In this document: positions 48,094-59,690 of the stretch, piece after piece
Layout: each line of letters begins with the position of its first letter
Numbering within the stretch: the stretch's first letter is position 1
Source of the DNA: Henckelia pumila
Lineage: Eukaryota; Streptophyta; Magnoliopsida; Lamiales; Gesneriaceae
DNA length: 64,000 nt
Direction of reading: 5' to 3'
Assembly (NCBI RefSeq): GCF_033568475.1
Contig: NW_027331831.1
Location: forward strand, 8,928,001-8,992,000
Program-made: the position numbers and the translations under genes
Notes under the pieces: generated by a model
The model's database searches: none
The model's input: only the letters and a program-made list of their open reading frames with translations
What the model was told of the DNA's origin: nothing

Positions 48094-51000
48094 TCCGTGA
48101 CGACTCCACTGAATCTTCACTAACGGAATCGACTTGTTTCTGAGTTGCTTCTCTTTTTTGTCGAGAATCTGAATTGGTCGCTCGAAGTAACTCAGAGTCT
48201 CATCAAGTTTGGCCTCGTCTGGCTGAAGAACGTGGGATGGATCCGGATGATATTTCCGCAACATCGAGACGTGAAACACATCGTGGATGCCTGAAAGAGA
48301 CGGAGGAAGAGGAATCCTATAGGCAAGATCGCCTATCTTCTCCAGAATTTCATACGGACCAATGAATCTCGGAGACAACTTTCCTCTTTTCCCGAATCTG
48401 ACAGTGCCTCTGAACGGAGAAATCTTCAGAAACACACGGTCCCCCTGATCAAAAGACAGTGGTCTGCGTCTGACATTCGCGTACTTGGCCTGTCGATCTT
48501 GGGCTGTCTTCATCCTGATTCGAATCAACTTCACCTGCTCTGCCATGTCGCGAATCATATCTGGACCCAACTCAGGTGATTCTGAAATCTCATCCCAAAA
48601 CAACGGAGATCTGCACTTCTTACCGTACAAGGCTTCGAAAGGTGCCATCCCAATACTCGCCTGGAAGCTGTTATTGTACGAAAACTCCACTAGAGGCAAG
48701 GACTCCTTGCCAACCTGATCCAAAATCAAGCACTATTGCGCGAAGCATATCCTCCAAAGTCTGGATCGTACGCTCGGACTGACCGTCGGTCTGAGGGTGA
48801 TACGCTGTGCTCAAGTGCAAACGAGTACCCAATGCCCCCTGTAGACTGTGCCAAAAGTGAGAAGTAAACCTCGGATCTCTGTCTGATACTATCGACTTCG
48901 GCACGCCGTGCAATCTCACAACCTCTCTGACATACAACTCGGCCATCTGATTGTGACGGTATGTCATATGGTATGGAATGAAACAATCAGATTTCGACAA
49001 TCGGTCAATCACTACCCAAATCGCATCACAACCTCTGATTGAACGCGGTATCTTCGTGACAAAATCCATAGAGATATGATCCCACTTCCATTCCGGAACA
49101 GGAAAACTGTGCAATAATCCACCTGGTTTCTTCCTCTCGGCTTTTACCTGTTGACAATTCAGACAACGGGACACAAATCTCGTGACATCTCCTTTCAGTT
49201 GCTTCCACCAGAACTGAATCTTCAAGTCATTATACATCTTTCGGCCTCTAGGATGAACACTGAACCGACTGCAATGCGCCTCTCGAAGAATACGCTGTCT
49301 CAACTCAGAAACATCGGGCACAACAATACGGTTATTCACAAATAGTACATCATCCCTGACCTGAAACTCTGACTGGTGACCTGATCTAACCTTCTCAATC
49401 GAACTCTGACTGCTCGGATCGGATTTCTGAGCCTCTCTGATCGACTGAAACAACTCTGGCTCTGCCTGAATCGCAAAAACTCTAATGGATCTTCTATCGG
49501 TCTCAAACTCCAAACCAAAAGTACAACAATATTCAATCATCTGAGAGACACCAATCGTAGAAAGAGACAATGAGCAAAGCTTCCGACTAAGAGCGTCTGC
49601 AGCTGCATTCGAATTTCCAGGATAATACTTGATCTCACAGTCGAAGTCCTTAAGCAAATTCATCCATATTCTCTGTCTCATGTTAAGCTCGGACTGAGAA
49701 AACAAGTATTTCAGGCTCTTGTGGTCAGAAAATATCTCAAACGACTCGCCATAAAGGTAATGGCGTCAGGTCTTCAAAGCAAACACAATCGCCGCAAGCT
49801 CAAGGTCATGGATCGGATAACGAGTCTCGTGCGGCTTCAGCTACCTCGAAGCATAAGCTATGACGTGCTTCCTCTGCATAAGAATGCATCCAAGACCACG
49901 GTGAGAAGCATCACAGTAAACGGAAAAACCTCCCGTACCTGATGGAATACACAAGATCGGAGCGCTGGTCAACCTCTTCTTCAGTTCAATGAAACTGGCC
50001 TCGCACTCCTCGGACCAAACAAACGGTGCATTCTTCTGGGTCAACTGAGTGATCGGCTTTGAAATGGAAGAGAAACCCTCGATAAATCGGCGATAATACC
50101 CCGCTAAACCCATGAAGCTTCGGATTTTTGGCACTGATGTCGGTTTCGGCCAATTCATAACTGCCTCGATCTTACTGGGGTCAAAAGAAATTCCATCTCC
50201 TGATACAATGTGGCCTAAGAAAACCACTCGGTCCAACCAAAACTCGCACTTCGATAGCTTAACATACAACTGTTCGGCTCGCAAAGTCTGCAATACAATC
50301 CTCAAATGCTCTGCATGATCTGAACGATTCTTCGAATAGATCAGAATGTCGTCAATAAAGATAATGACGAACTCATCCAAATACCGCTGAAAGATACGAT
50401 TCATTAGATCCATAAAAACTACTGGAGCATTTGTCAAACCAAACGGCATGACTACGAACTCAAAATGCCCATATCTGGTTCTGAAAGCTGTCTTAGGCAC
50501 ATCTTTGTCGCGAACTCTCAGCTGATGATACCCTGATCTCAGATCTATCTTCGAATACACTGAAGAACCCTGCAGTTGATCAAAAAGATCGTCGATCCTA
50601 GGTAGAGGATACTTGTTCTTGACCATCGCTTGATTCAACTGACGATAATCGATGCAGAGTTGCATAGAACCGTCCTTCTTCCTTACAAAAAGCACTGGAG
50701 CACCCCAAGGCGATACGCTAGGTCGGATGTATCCCTTGGCAATCAAATCTTCTAACTGCTCCTTCAACTCCTTCAATTCTAACGGAGCCATTCGATAAGG
50801 TGCTTTTGAAATAGGCTGAGTACCTGGTGCAAGTTCGATGTTGAATTCGATCTCTCGAATCGGCGGCAAACTAGGAATCTCATCTGAAAACACATCCGGA
50901 AACTCGTTCACCACTGGTATCTCAGTCAACTCAGGACTAGACCTCTGCACATCTACTGCATAAATCAGGAACCCTTCTGCTCCTCTCTGAAGCAAACGAG

Positions 51001-52653
51001 ACAAGGACAATACAGAAATCAAAGGAATCTTGGATCGAGAACCCTTACCGAAAAACTTCCAATCATCTGCCATCTCAGGTCTGAAGCGAACCACTTTCTG
51101 AAAGCAATATACTGTCGCCCTATACTTGGTCAGAGCATCAATCCCGACAATACAGTCAAAATCAGATAATCCAAGTACAATGCAGTCTATCTCAATCGAA
51201 TTCCCCTCGAATTCTAACACACAGTTTCGGACCATTCTCACCGAAATAATTCCTCCACCCAAAGGTGAAGTAATCGAAACAACATCAGATAATGGCTCAG
51301 CAAATAAATCATGCATCACAACAAATCTTTCAGAAATAAAACAGTGAGAAGCACCCGTATCAATCAACACAAACGCAGGATAACCAAAAATCGAACAGTT
51401 ACCTGCTATCACGTCATTCAGAGCTGCATTGGCCTGGTCCTTTGTCAGAGCAAACACCCTCGCCTGCTGTCGAGGAGGTTGGTTCTGATTCTGATTACCT
51501 CCCTGACGAGATTGCTACTGGGGCTGAAAATAATGGACTGCAGAAGATGATCTTTCAGGCTGAGTTGGCGGTCTAGAAGAACTGCCGCTCTGAGCTCTAT
51601 CGGATCCTCGCTGAGGACAGACTCTAGCAAAGTGACCCGGCTGCTGGCAGATATTGAAACTACCAAACACGCCTCGACACTGATCACTTGGGTGGCGTCC
51701 TCCACACTTACTGCACGATGCTCCTGAAAACCCTGAATTCTGTCCGGAACTGAATTGTCTAGAGCCACCGGAGCTCGATGAACTGCTCCCAGACTTCTTG
51801 AATTGCTTCCCCTTCGGTCTATACTGATCTCGCCTGTTTCTGCCACTGTTGTCTCCCTCAACCCTCTGAGACTGATTCGACTGCTGAGAAGGTTGGTACT
51901 GATACTGGGATTACTGAGGCGAAACTGAACAGGCTGGTTTTGAAAAGATCTCTGTTGCTGCTGAGGAGCTACCTGATTTTCTCGCTGCATCAACAGTCCA
52001 GCTTCGGCTCCCTTTGCCTGATCCATTGCATCTGCAAAGTTGTTGGGTCTCCCGGTATTGACCAAGGTAAAGATCTCAGGGTTCAAGCCATTGATGAAGT
52101 GATCGGCTTTGGCTTCCTCGTGATCTGAAATGTGAGGTGCAAACCTCAAGAGGCCGTCGAACTTGCTCACGTACTCCTCGATACTCAAATTTCCTTGCTT
52201 CAGATTCGCAAATTCGGCACCCTTTTCCTTACGATATGAGACAGGAAAGAACCGCTTGTAGAACTCAGTCTTAAATAAATCCCAAGTAACAACGGTGCCT
52301 CGATTCTCACTTGCCCTCTTGGTTGTGGTCCACCAATTCTTGGCAACACCCTGAAGCTGGTGAATGACTAACCTGATTCTGCGGTCATCGGTATAGTCGA
52401 GAGAATCAAAGAGCTGATCGATGTCCTCTAGCCAACTCTCACAGTCAACGGAGTTCTCGGTGCCAGTCAAGGTAGGCGGTCGAAAAGATCAAAATCTCTT
52501 CAATGGAGTCTCCATCGGGGTTGCGGTTGCATCAAACTGATCCACTCCAGTACTACCCTGATCATTCGGAGGAGTTATTACTGGCGGCGGATTCTCAGTA
52601 CAAGGAGGAGTCAAAGGTGGTGGATTCCTTCTCACAGATCGTCGAGGTGCCAT
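48094..52653 (-). pseudogene. Element B gag-pol, main copy, broken
   Basis: Gag starts at 52653 (MAPRRSVRRNPPP). Breaks: stop in gag after PLKRF (about 52490); a frameshift in the Gln-rich part (about 51900) before the zinc knuckles; the second knuckle has Phe for its first Cys (FNICQQPGHFARVC). Protease [22 protein letters not shown] and [11 protein letters not shown], and RNase [10 protein letters not shown] follow. Stops after AYASR (about 49840, TAG for CAG) and in ALKTW (about 49770, TGA for TGG). Integrase [27 protein letters not shown] and [12 protein letters not shown], then a one-base insertion near 48720. It ends at 48094 inside the chromodomain (KIQWSRHG), where copia begins. Confidence 0.92.
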
Positions 52654-52969
52654 CTGATATCAAAGGTTAGGACACAATATCTCAAACTCAATCTCAATCT
52701 CAAACCTCGATGTCCAAACTCTGCTCTGAGTACTCATGAATTCCGATAATATCCAATGACAGATAATAACACAAGGACAGATATATATCACGTAATTCAT
52801 GCTTTATAAATTAAATCACAACTCATGTAATTCAATTAATTCAAGAATCAATAAAGCATGCTCGCATGTATTTAAATAATCATTTAAATAAATCAATCAC
52901 ATGCGAGAATTCAATTCGTGCGGACTCGATCTACCCTGCTCACTCTAGTTCAAATCCAAGAATCTTATC
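52654..52969 (-). other. Element B untranslated leader
   Basis: Between the primer-binding site and gag ATG. No other frame. Confidence 0.7.
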
Positions 52970-52981
52970 GCTCTGATACCA
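52970..52981 (-). other. Element B primer-binding site (initiator tRNA-Met)
   Basis: Minus strand TGGTATCAGAGC, five bases from the 5' LTR end. Confidence 0.9.
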
Positions 52982-52986
52982 CTTAA

Positions 52987-54911
52987 TGTGAGACCCCGTT
53001 TCTAAACTTATATACTCGATTAATTAAACACAAACGAACATGAGGAGCCGCGGAAAAACGAATCAATTTTTTTAAAAAAAAATCCTGCGTGCCCGCGCCA
53101 TCTTTACGCGCGCCCGCGCATGACGCTCTGCCGGCCACGCGCGCATGCGCACAGCCCTCGGGCAAAAACCAAATTTGCTGCACAGTGAGGCGCGCCCGCG
53201 CGTGCCTCTCGGGTTGATGAAGCCTGGACACGAAATTATTAACTCCACAAGCTCAAAGCGATAATCCAAGCAACCAAGGTTCCAACCATAGTTAATACAT
53301 GAAATAACGAGTTCGAAACACCAACAAAACGAGATATTAACAATACAAGTTAGACAATAGGATTTGTCCGACTAAACAAGACGACACAAGTTCAAAGGAC
53401 ACAACCCTAAGACACGGTGTCTCACTTCTATCATCTCACCCCGAGCTAACCCAAATGACACGGTCCTGCTCCAGATCCTCCTGTTGCCAAGTACACATAC
53501 AAACAAAGACAACGGCCGGATAAACCGGTTAGAAATATAATTTTTAAGTAAAAGAGACAGACATGCAATATCAGATAAACACCTCATATTGAAATGCAAT
53601 AATCAATAAAAAATCAAAATGAAAATGAAAATGAATGTATGCATGACTTCAAAACTCGGGACTATCAAATCAGATAATCGAAATATCAATCGGTATTCGG
53701 TTGGGATCCCGGGGCCAAGTCTTCACAACAACTCACCGACACACCCATTCGGGGTGGATGTCGTTCAACTCAACCCCTAGACTTCAGAGCAACTATATGA
53801 AGTATTCTGGCACTTGGAAAAACTCAAAATCCAAGACCACTTCAATATAGCTCCCTAAATCGTCTAATTTCAAAACGAATCGAGAAATCGGCTCAATATG
53901 GATTCAAGTGTAAATAAAATGATCAATCAAATTTACACCAGCAATTAAACATGCAGTATGTGATTTTCGGGGCTCGAGAATCAATCGAACTCGAGTATTC
54001 AACCCCATTCGAATCAATGTCGTCTTTTACCTTTCAAGTCCGTCGAGGATTCAATCTGAAAATAACAACGAACTCAAATAAATAATCAATCGAATCACAA
54101 CAAATCGAAACAAATAAACTCAATCAATATACCGTCTTCGCTTCTCAATTCGATCAACTCCCAAGTTCGATCCAAACCTGAAACTCCAATCCAAATCTGA
54201 AATGAAGAATATACGGATCCGATATCAATCTACCAAATCAATCAAACCCGGAAATCAAACCGAAACAAAATAACCGATAGTCCAAACTCGATTTCGACGG
54301 CATAACGGCTATAATCGGTCAAACCAAAAATCATCAACCTCATCAAACCATTCTATACAATCCATATCAACTTCCCAACCAACAAATCAATCAAAATCCA
54401 ACCAAAATCCAACACCCCATTTTCGAAATATACCTCAAAAATCATATAAAATCCAAACTTCGTTATTTTTCCAAACCGACTTCGAATACACGATCTATGC
54501 TAGCTCAAGAACAACATACTCCAAGATTATTAAATTCTAACGACCCGACAAAAATCAAAGTTCGAGGATCGTAGCAAAACTTACGTCAAAACGAAGCCCT
54601 CGTTGCGGTGATCGTGAAACTCAACTCGGAATCGAAATCTGACGGTCGGATCGAGCAAATCAGACGGAAGAAAAGCTTGAGGAATCGTTGGCTATGGCTT
54701 CCAGGTTCAGTACGTACGAATGGAGAGGAAGGGAGGAGAGGAAATGATGTGATGTGATGGTCAAGTTGCAAGGTAAAATAATATAATCCAACTTTTGCAT
54801 TTTGGTCCCTGAAACTCCCAATTTAATTCGATTCAATCCCGGCTCAATAAATCTCCAAAATAAATAATAATCAATTCCAATAATCACGAAAAGTAATTTC
54901 AGGGCCTTACA
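52987..54911 (-). repeat. Element B 5' LTR
   Basis: Pairs with 40630-42575. Shorter mainly because of lost GC-rich units around 53086-53210. Confidence 0.95.
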
Positions 54912-54916
54912 TATCG

Positions 54917-56259
54917 ACTCAACAATAGAGTAAATAACGCATATATCGATTAAGAATTGATTCATAATTCGTCATTGCCATCAAGATTTGTAACCGATCT
55001 TGACATGGATATCCATATATCGTAGTCATTCTGGACTAGAAAATAAGATCGCCTCAGATCTTGGCATAGAATCAATTCAATATCATATCATCATCATATC
55101 GACTCAAACTCAAAGATCCACTACCTGAGATGGATCGACAACATCAAAATCAACTCAAAACAATAACAAGTATGTGGTTTTGACGGGACAACTCAAGAAG
55201 CGTCATTCTCGAGTTTCAAAATCCCTGACTCGCGATGTCGTCATTATACCTTCGTATTTCTGGGTTCTGAATACTTCAAATCTGAAATATAGCAATAAGA
55301 ACATTCATATCAAACTTCATTCAAGATGATCAATCCAAAATCTGATCAAACTCATCAATATAACTTCAATACAATCACTTCAAACCTCAAGCAAACTTCT
55401 TCGGTTCAAAGTCGGACTTCCTGAGTTGATCGAACTTGAAACTAATCTGAAATGTAACGATTATGATCAAGAAACATCAGTATACAATCACAAGATTCTC
55501 AGCTCAATCATAGGCTAGCAGAACAGTCTCAAAACACGATTTGACGGCTTATCGATTGAAAATGGGTAACCGACGAAATATCGAAAACATTTCTAACTTC
55601 ATATACGATTCACCACATAATAAACCAGCAAAACATCATTCACATCTTCTTATCAGCAGCTATAACAAACGATATACATGCTGGAATCATAATTGAATAC
55701 AATTAACACGAACTCTTCAATCCGGTTTCGATATCGAATCATATAACCGTTGAAGAACATGATCAAAGTGTAAAATCTGATCTCTACTCATATACTGATC
55801 TCGAAACCTAAAAAAACATCATAATACTTACAAGAGATCGAAGCCCTCGTTACAAGGATTCCAGAACAATTTACGGAATCAAAATCGGACGATCGAATCA
55901 AAAGATACGGCGATTTGAAAATCGGAATTTCAATAAAAACGAATAAGGTTTCGGCTTTGTTCAAAGTTTCTCTCAACTTTCTGAATTTCTTAACTAACTT
56001 ACACGTATATGCTGAATAATATAATTCATAATCGGATAACTTTAGGTACAATTGTAATTTAGCCCCTGAAACTTCAAAAATTGTAATTAAATCCTCGGCT
56101 CTTATTTTAATTCAATTTCAATCCTAAATAATTTAAGAATATTAGAATTTAAATCAAAACTCTAAATATTTCCAAATTAAATATACTCGGATTAAAATTA
56201 AATTACCTCGGATTACATTAAATAATTCTGGATTAAATTAAATAATCCTGGGCCTTACA
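54917..56259 (-). repeat. Element A 5' LTR, distal part
   Basis: Continues the LTR interrupted at 40629; corresponds to about 28575-29901 of the 3' LTR. Ends TTACA at 56259 followed by target copy ctttt. Confidence 0.94.
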
Positions 56260-56316
56260 CTTTTCAATACCATGATCAACGTTATTGTCTTTATTATATC
56301 TGTACTATCTATATTA

Positions 56317-56667
56317 TCTAGACTATATTATAATAGATGAGGACCTTATAGTAATCGTTTTTTTTTTTGCACACAAAAATTTTTTTATTATGATTTTACT
56401 CCTAAATTTAACACATATCTTCTTCAATTTATATCTCTAATCATTAATGTATCCTCATTTTTTTATAACATAATTATCTTATTTTCTCTTTATCTTATTT
56501 TTACAAATTATATTATCCATTTTTATTAAATTTTCCAAATACATTTTTACAAATTCTATGTACTTTTTTTAAAAATCACATGTTTTTTCTCTATTTTAAT
56601 TTTTTCACATTTTTTTCTCAATAATTGAATTGTCGAACACGTAAAAATCACATGTCATAGTTGCTAG
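56317..56667 (+). mobile_element. Probable mini-Helitron (about 350 bp)
   Basis: A|TCTAGACTATATTATAATAG at 56316/56317 and CTAG|T at 56664-56668. An imperfect hairpin (ACACGT...ACATGT, one mismatch) lies just inside the 3' end. It lies inside the larger Helitron in the opposite orientation. An alternative start at 56308 cannot be excluded. Confidence 0.45.
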
Positions 56668-56877
56668 TATAATATAAAATATGAGTGAATAAATTATAAA
56701 ACGAAAATACCAAATTTTTCTAAAAATTAATTTATGTGTAATATGATGAGAAGATATGATAAGAAAAATCATTTAATAATATACATAACATTACAAGGAG
56801 GTATAAGAAAAATTAAATCATTTTTACATTAACCTTTTTCATCTACTTAAATAGTATCAATAATATCAGAAGAGAAT

Positions 56878-57522
56878 ATATATATATATATATATATACT
56901 TCAAAAAATATATATATTTAATTTATTATATCATAAAAATATGAATAAAATGGCAAAAATTAAAAGTGAATAAAATAACAAAATTATGCTTCAGTTTTAA
57001 ATATTATTTCTCAAATAAAATTTTTTACTTCTATCTACATTTTTATAGATAGAATCTATTAAATACACATTCTTTTTTCATAATTTCAATGAAAAAGACT
57101 TTTTTTTTTCTTGTCAAACATATACTCACTTTTATATATAAGTTTTTTAAATATTTTTTTAAGAATTATGAAGACGATGTCTATAGAATTAATCAAAACT
57201 ATATACAATTTAAGGAAAAAGTACAAAATTCACAACGCAATTTTTTTTTTTTATTCCTAAATGATTTATATATATATATATATATAGGATAGAAATATTT
57301 TATATCTATAATTTTATGAGAATATGATGAAATTCAATTAAGTGTTGTATTGAATTATTCAAAAATAAATGCATCAATTTAATGAATAAACAACACATTG
57401 ATTCTTCACAAATTAAATATCCCAAATTTGATCCTAATTTTACATAATTTTTCCACACAAATGTGGCAAATATACAATGCAAAAACTTTGTCCACCATTC
57501 ATACTTTTATAGTAGTAATAGA
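56878..57522 (-). repeat. Helitron 5'-terminal unit, inner copy
   Basis: On the minus strand starts TCTATTACTACTATAAAAG at 57522, preceded by A, the same kind of end as at 59373. It shares with the outer copy 'gacaaagtttttgcattgt', 'caatgtgtt', 'atgaaaaaagaatgtg' and more, in order. Confidence 0.7.
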
Positions 57523-57527
57523 TAAAA

Positions 57528-59373
57528 TATATATATATATATGTGTATATATATATTACTTCAAAAAAATATGTATTTAATTTATTATACCATAAAGTGT
57601 GAATAAAATGACAAAAACTAAAAATGAATAAAATAACAAAAATATGCTTGAGAAATATTATTTCTCAAATAAATTTTTTTTACTTCTATCCACATTTTTA
57701 TAGAATTGATTAAATACACATTCTTTTTTCATAATTTCAATGAAAAAGACTTTTTTTTCCGTGTCAAACATATATTCATTTTTATATATAATTTTTTAAA
57801 GATTTTTTAAGAATTATGAAGAGGATGTCCATGGAATTAATCAAAACTATATACAATTTAAGTACAAAGTACAAAATCCACAATGCAAATTTTTGTTATT
57901 TTATTCACTAAATGATTTATATATATATATATATAAAATAGATGTTGAATCCTGACTTTTGATGATAACAAAACAATACATCATTGTTTTAGTAAGGTCG
58001 CCATTTACTTGTATGCACAGGTAATCTACCGACATCAAGACATCAGCTGACCCCGAAATATCAACTGTATTAAGCAGTATGAGCTGATCAAAGCATGTCA
58101 ACCGTTACTTGTCAACCGAGCAAAACATATCTACCGGCTAAGATATCTACTGAACTTCGAAGGGGGTCAACTACACGCTACATTTAGAAGTCACAAATTC
58201 CCAGTTCTCGAAAAGTTGACAAGACAACTTAAATACAAAGGACGAAGCATTTAAGGAGCCGTCTGATAAAGAAAGAAAATCATAAATAACATTTAATGTG
58301 AGCGACACATTGATTAGACAATTAAAGGCGCTCCCAGTACAAGATATTCAGAAGATACTATTAATATCTGACATCAGACGTTTTCCTACCGTTGACAGAA
58401 GAGAAAGACGTTGGAGAAAATTGATATAAATATCAGAGTCTTTCTACAAAGAAAAAGACCACGATTACAAAGAATTTGCATACTTGAGCTCTTGAATCTA
58501 CTTTGAATACTCGACCGCTCATTCAACCCTTAGCTAAAAAGCATATCCCATCTACAAGGAGATCTTTTCAAGGGTCACTCAAATCCAGCTATTGTTTGAA
58601 AAACACTATCTGCTACAAGGATTTGATAGTCTAAGTTTTCAAGAAACTTAGACGTTTATCATCACCAACTGAAGAAAACTTTGATAAGAGCTTTAAATCT
58701 TATCACTGTAAATCTAGGAGTTTCATCTTGGGCATTGGATAAGTCCTAACTTGGATCGGGTGTATTGCAGAAGTTGTAATAACCAAAGTCTTCTAGTGAA
58801 TCCTTCCGAGGTGGAAGAAGGAGTGACGTAGGAGATTGAGTTCCGAACATCCAGAAACATATCTGTGTTTATTTACGTTATCGCATTACAATATTCCATT
58901 ACTATCATCTAGCATATTAAGAGTTGTTTCCGCACTATCAAAAGTAGCTCTTATACTTCTAGACAGCTAACAGAAAATCGGTTGAGTAAACTAACATTTG
59001 CTCAATCACATTTAGAATTAAAGATTATCATAAGTGTGTATTCACCCCCCTCTAGACACGCTAACGATCCCCAACCATAGATGATAAAAATATTTTATAT
59101 CTATAATTTTTTCTCATATTTTATGAGAATATGATAGAAATCAATTAAAATATTGTATTGAATGATTCAAAAAATAAATGCACCAATTTAATGAATAAAT
59201 AACACATTGATTCATCACAAATTGAATATCTCAAATTTGACCCCAATTTTTACACCATTTTTCCACACAATGCCCATGCAATTAATACATATAATTCATA
59301 GTTTTTGGGCAATGTGGTAAATAGACAATGCAAAAACTTTGTCCACTATTCATACTTTTATATTAGTAATAGA
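57528..59373 (-). repeat. Helitron 5'-terminal unit, outer copy, split by a solo LTR
   Basis: About 700 bp after removal of the insertion at 57945-59083. It parallels the inner unit over its whole length, so the 5' end of the Helitron is tandemly duplicated. Confidence 0.7.
57945..59076. mobile_element. Probable solo LTR (copia-type)
   Basis: 1.13-kb insertion in the Helitron repeat, bounded by 'atagatg' at 57938-57944 and 59077-59083. It begins TTGAATCCTGACTTTTGATG and ends near 'cacccccctctagacacg...ccaacc', a wording typical of plant copia LTRs. No coding frame. Exact ends are uncertain by 1-3 bases because TG...CA borders would not give a clean 5-bp target copy. Confidence 0.6.
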
Positions 59374-59408
59374 TAATAAATAATAGATATATGAGTCGGA
59401 TTGACCTA
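59374..59408. mobile_element. MITE copy 3, right part
   Basis: Continuation of the MITE cut at 26884 ('gatatatgagtcggattgac'). It is cut again by a CACTA terminus at 59409. Confidence 0.65.
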
Positions 59409-59690
59409 CACTAAAAAAAATGCCGCTTGACGAAAAAAATGTTTTTTCGTCGCAAAAAACGTCGCAAATGCTGATTTGCGAAGTTTTTTACAATGGTTAT
59501 GAAAGCATCGCATAATCGTCTGTCGAATGCACATTGCGACGGTTTTTTAAAAACCATCGCATATTTGCTACAGTTTTGTAAGGGATTAACCGTAGCAAAA
59601 TTTGCGACGTTTTTTTAAAAAACCGTAACAACATGTACTATCGCAAATGTTGCAACAGTTTTTTAAAAACTAACATCTCACTCCCTTTGA
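59409..59690. mobile_element. CACTA (En/Spm) terminal fragment with subterminal repeats
   Basis: Starts CACTAAAAAAAATGCCGC. It is followed by many copies, in both orientations, of a 'gcgacggttttttaaaa' / 'cgtcgcaaa' unit, the usual subterminal repeats of plant CACTA transposons. No matching inverted TAGTG end and no transposase, so a fragment or a deletion derivative. Confidence 0.75.

Larger units (their letters stand above)
40630..54911 (-). mobile_element. Element B: Ty3/gypsy (Del/Tekay-like) carrying a copia fragment
   Basis: Second chromovirus-type element on the minus strand, inserted in A's 5' LTR; target duplication tatcg at 40625-40629 and 54912-54916. 3' LTR 40630-42575 (1,946 bp), 5' LTR 52987-54911 (1,925 bp), about 2.5-3% different by eye. 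Primer-binding site at 52981-52970. Proteins are clearly related to A but not identical. A copia piece (43895-48093) sits inside, flanked by a 1,163-bp repeat of B pol. Confidence 0.93.
27896..56259 (-). mobile_element. Element A: Ty3/gypsy (Del/Tekay-like chromovirus), split by B and C
   Basis: Outer LTR retrotransposon on the minus strand. Target duplication ctttt at 27891-27895 and 56260-56264. 3' LTR 27896-29901 (2,006 bp); 5' LTR 39942-40629 plus 54917-56259 (2,031 bp after removing B). LTRs begin TGTAAGGCCC and end TTCACA in element orientation. Primer-binding site for initiator tRNA-Met at 39936-39925; polypurine tract next to the 3' LTR. Gag-pol runs 39588 to about 29938 with order gag, CCHC, protease, RT, RNase H, integrase, chromodomain, i.e. 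Ty3/gypsy. It has many stops and frameshifts. Confidence 0.93.
26885..59373 (-). mobile_element. Non-autonomous Helitron filled with nested elements
   Basis: Read on the minus strand it starts TCTATTACTAATATAAAAG at 59373 and ends with CTAG at 26888-26885. Just inside the 3' end is a hairpin, ACACGT-gcgtaga-ACGTGT, followed by a T-run: the classic Helitron terminus. Host bases are A and T (plus-strand a at 26884, t at 59374) with no target duplication. The two flanks together rebuild one MITE copy, which confirms the span. Removing element A (with one target copy), the solo LTR and the probable mini-Helitron leaves about 2.6 kb of AT-rich DNA with no Rep/helicase frame, so it is non-autonomous. 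Its 5' end is tandemly duplicated. Confidence 0.75.

Noticed and set aside
40630-54911. Two independent B insertions next to each other instead of one chimera
   Set aside because: There is only one pair of B LTRs and one tatcg target pair at the outer ends; no LTR or target copy lies at 43894 or 48094.
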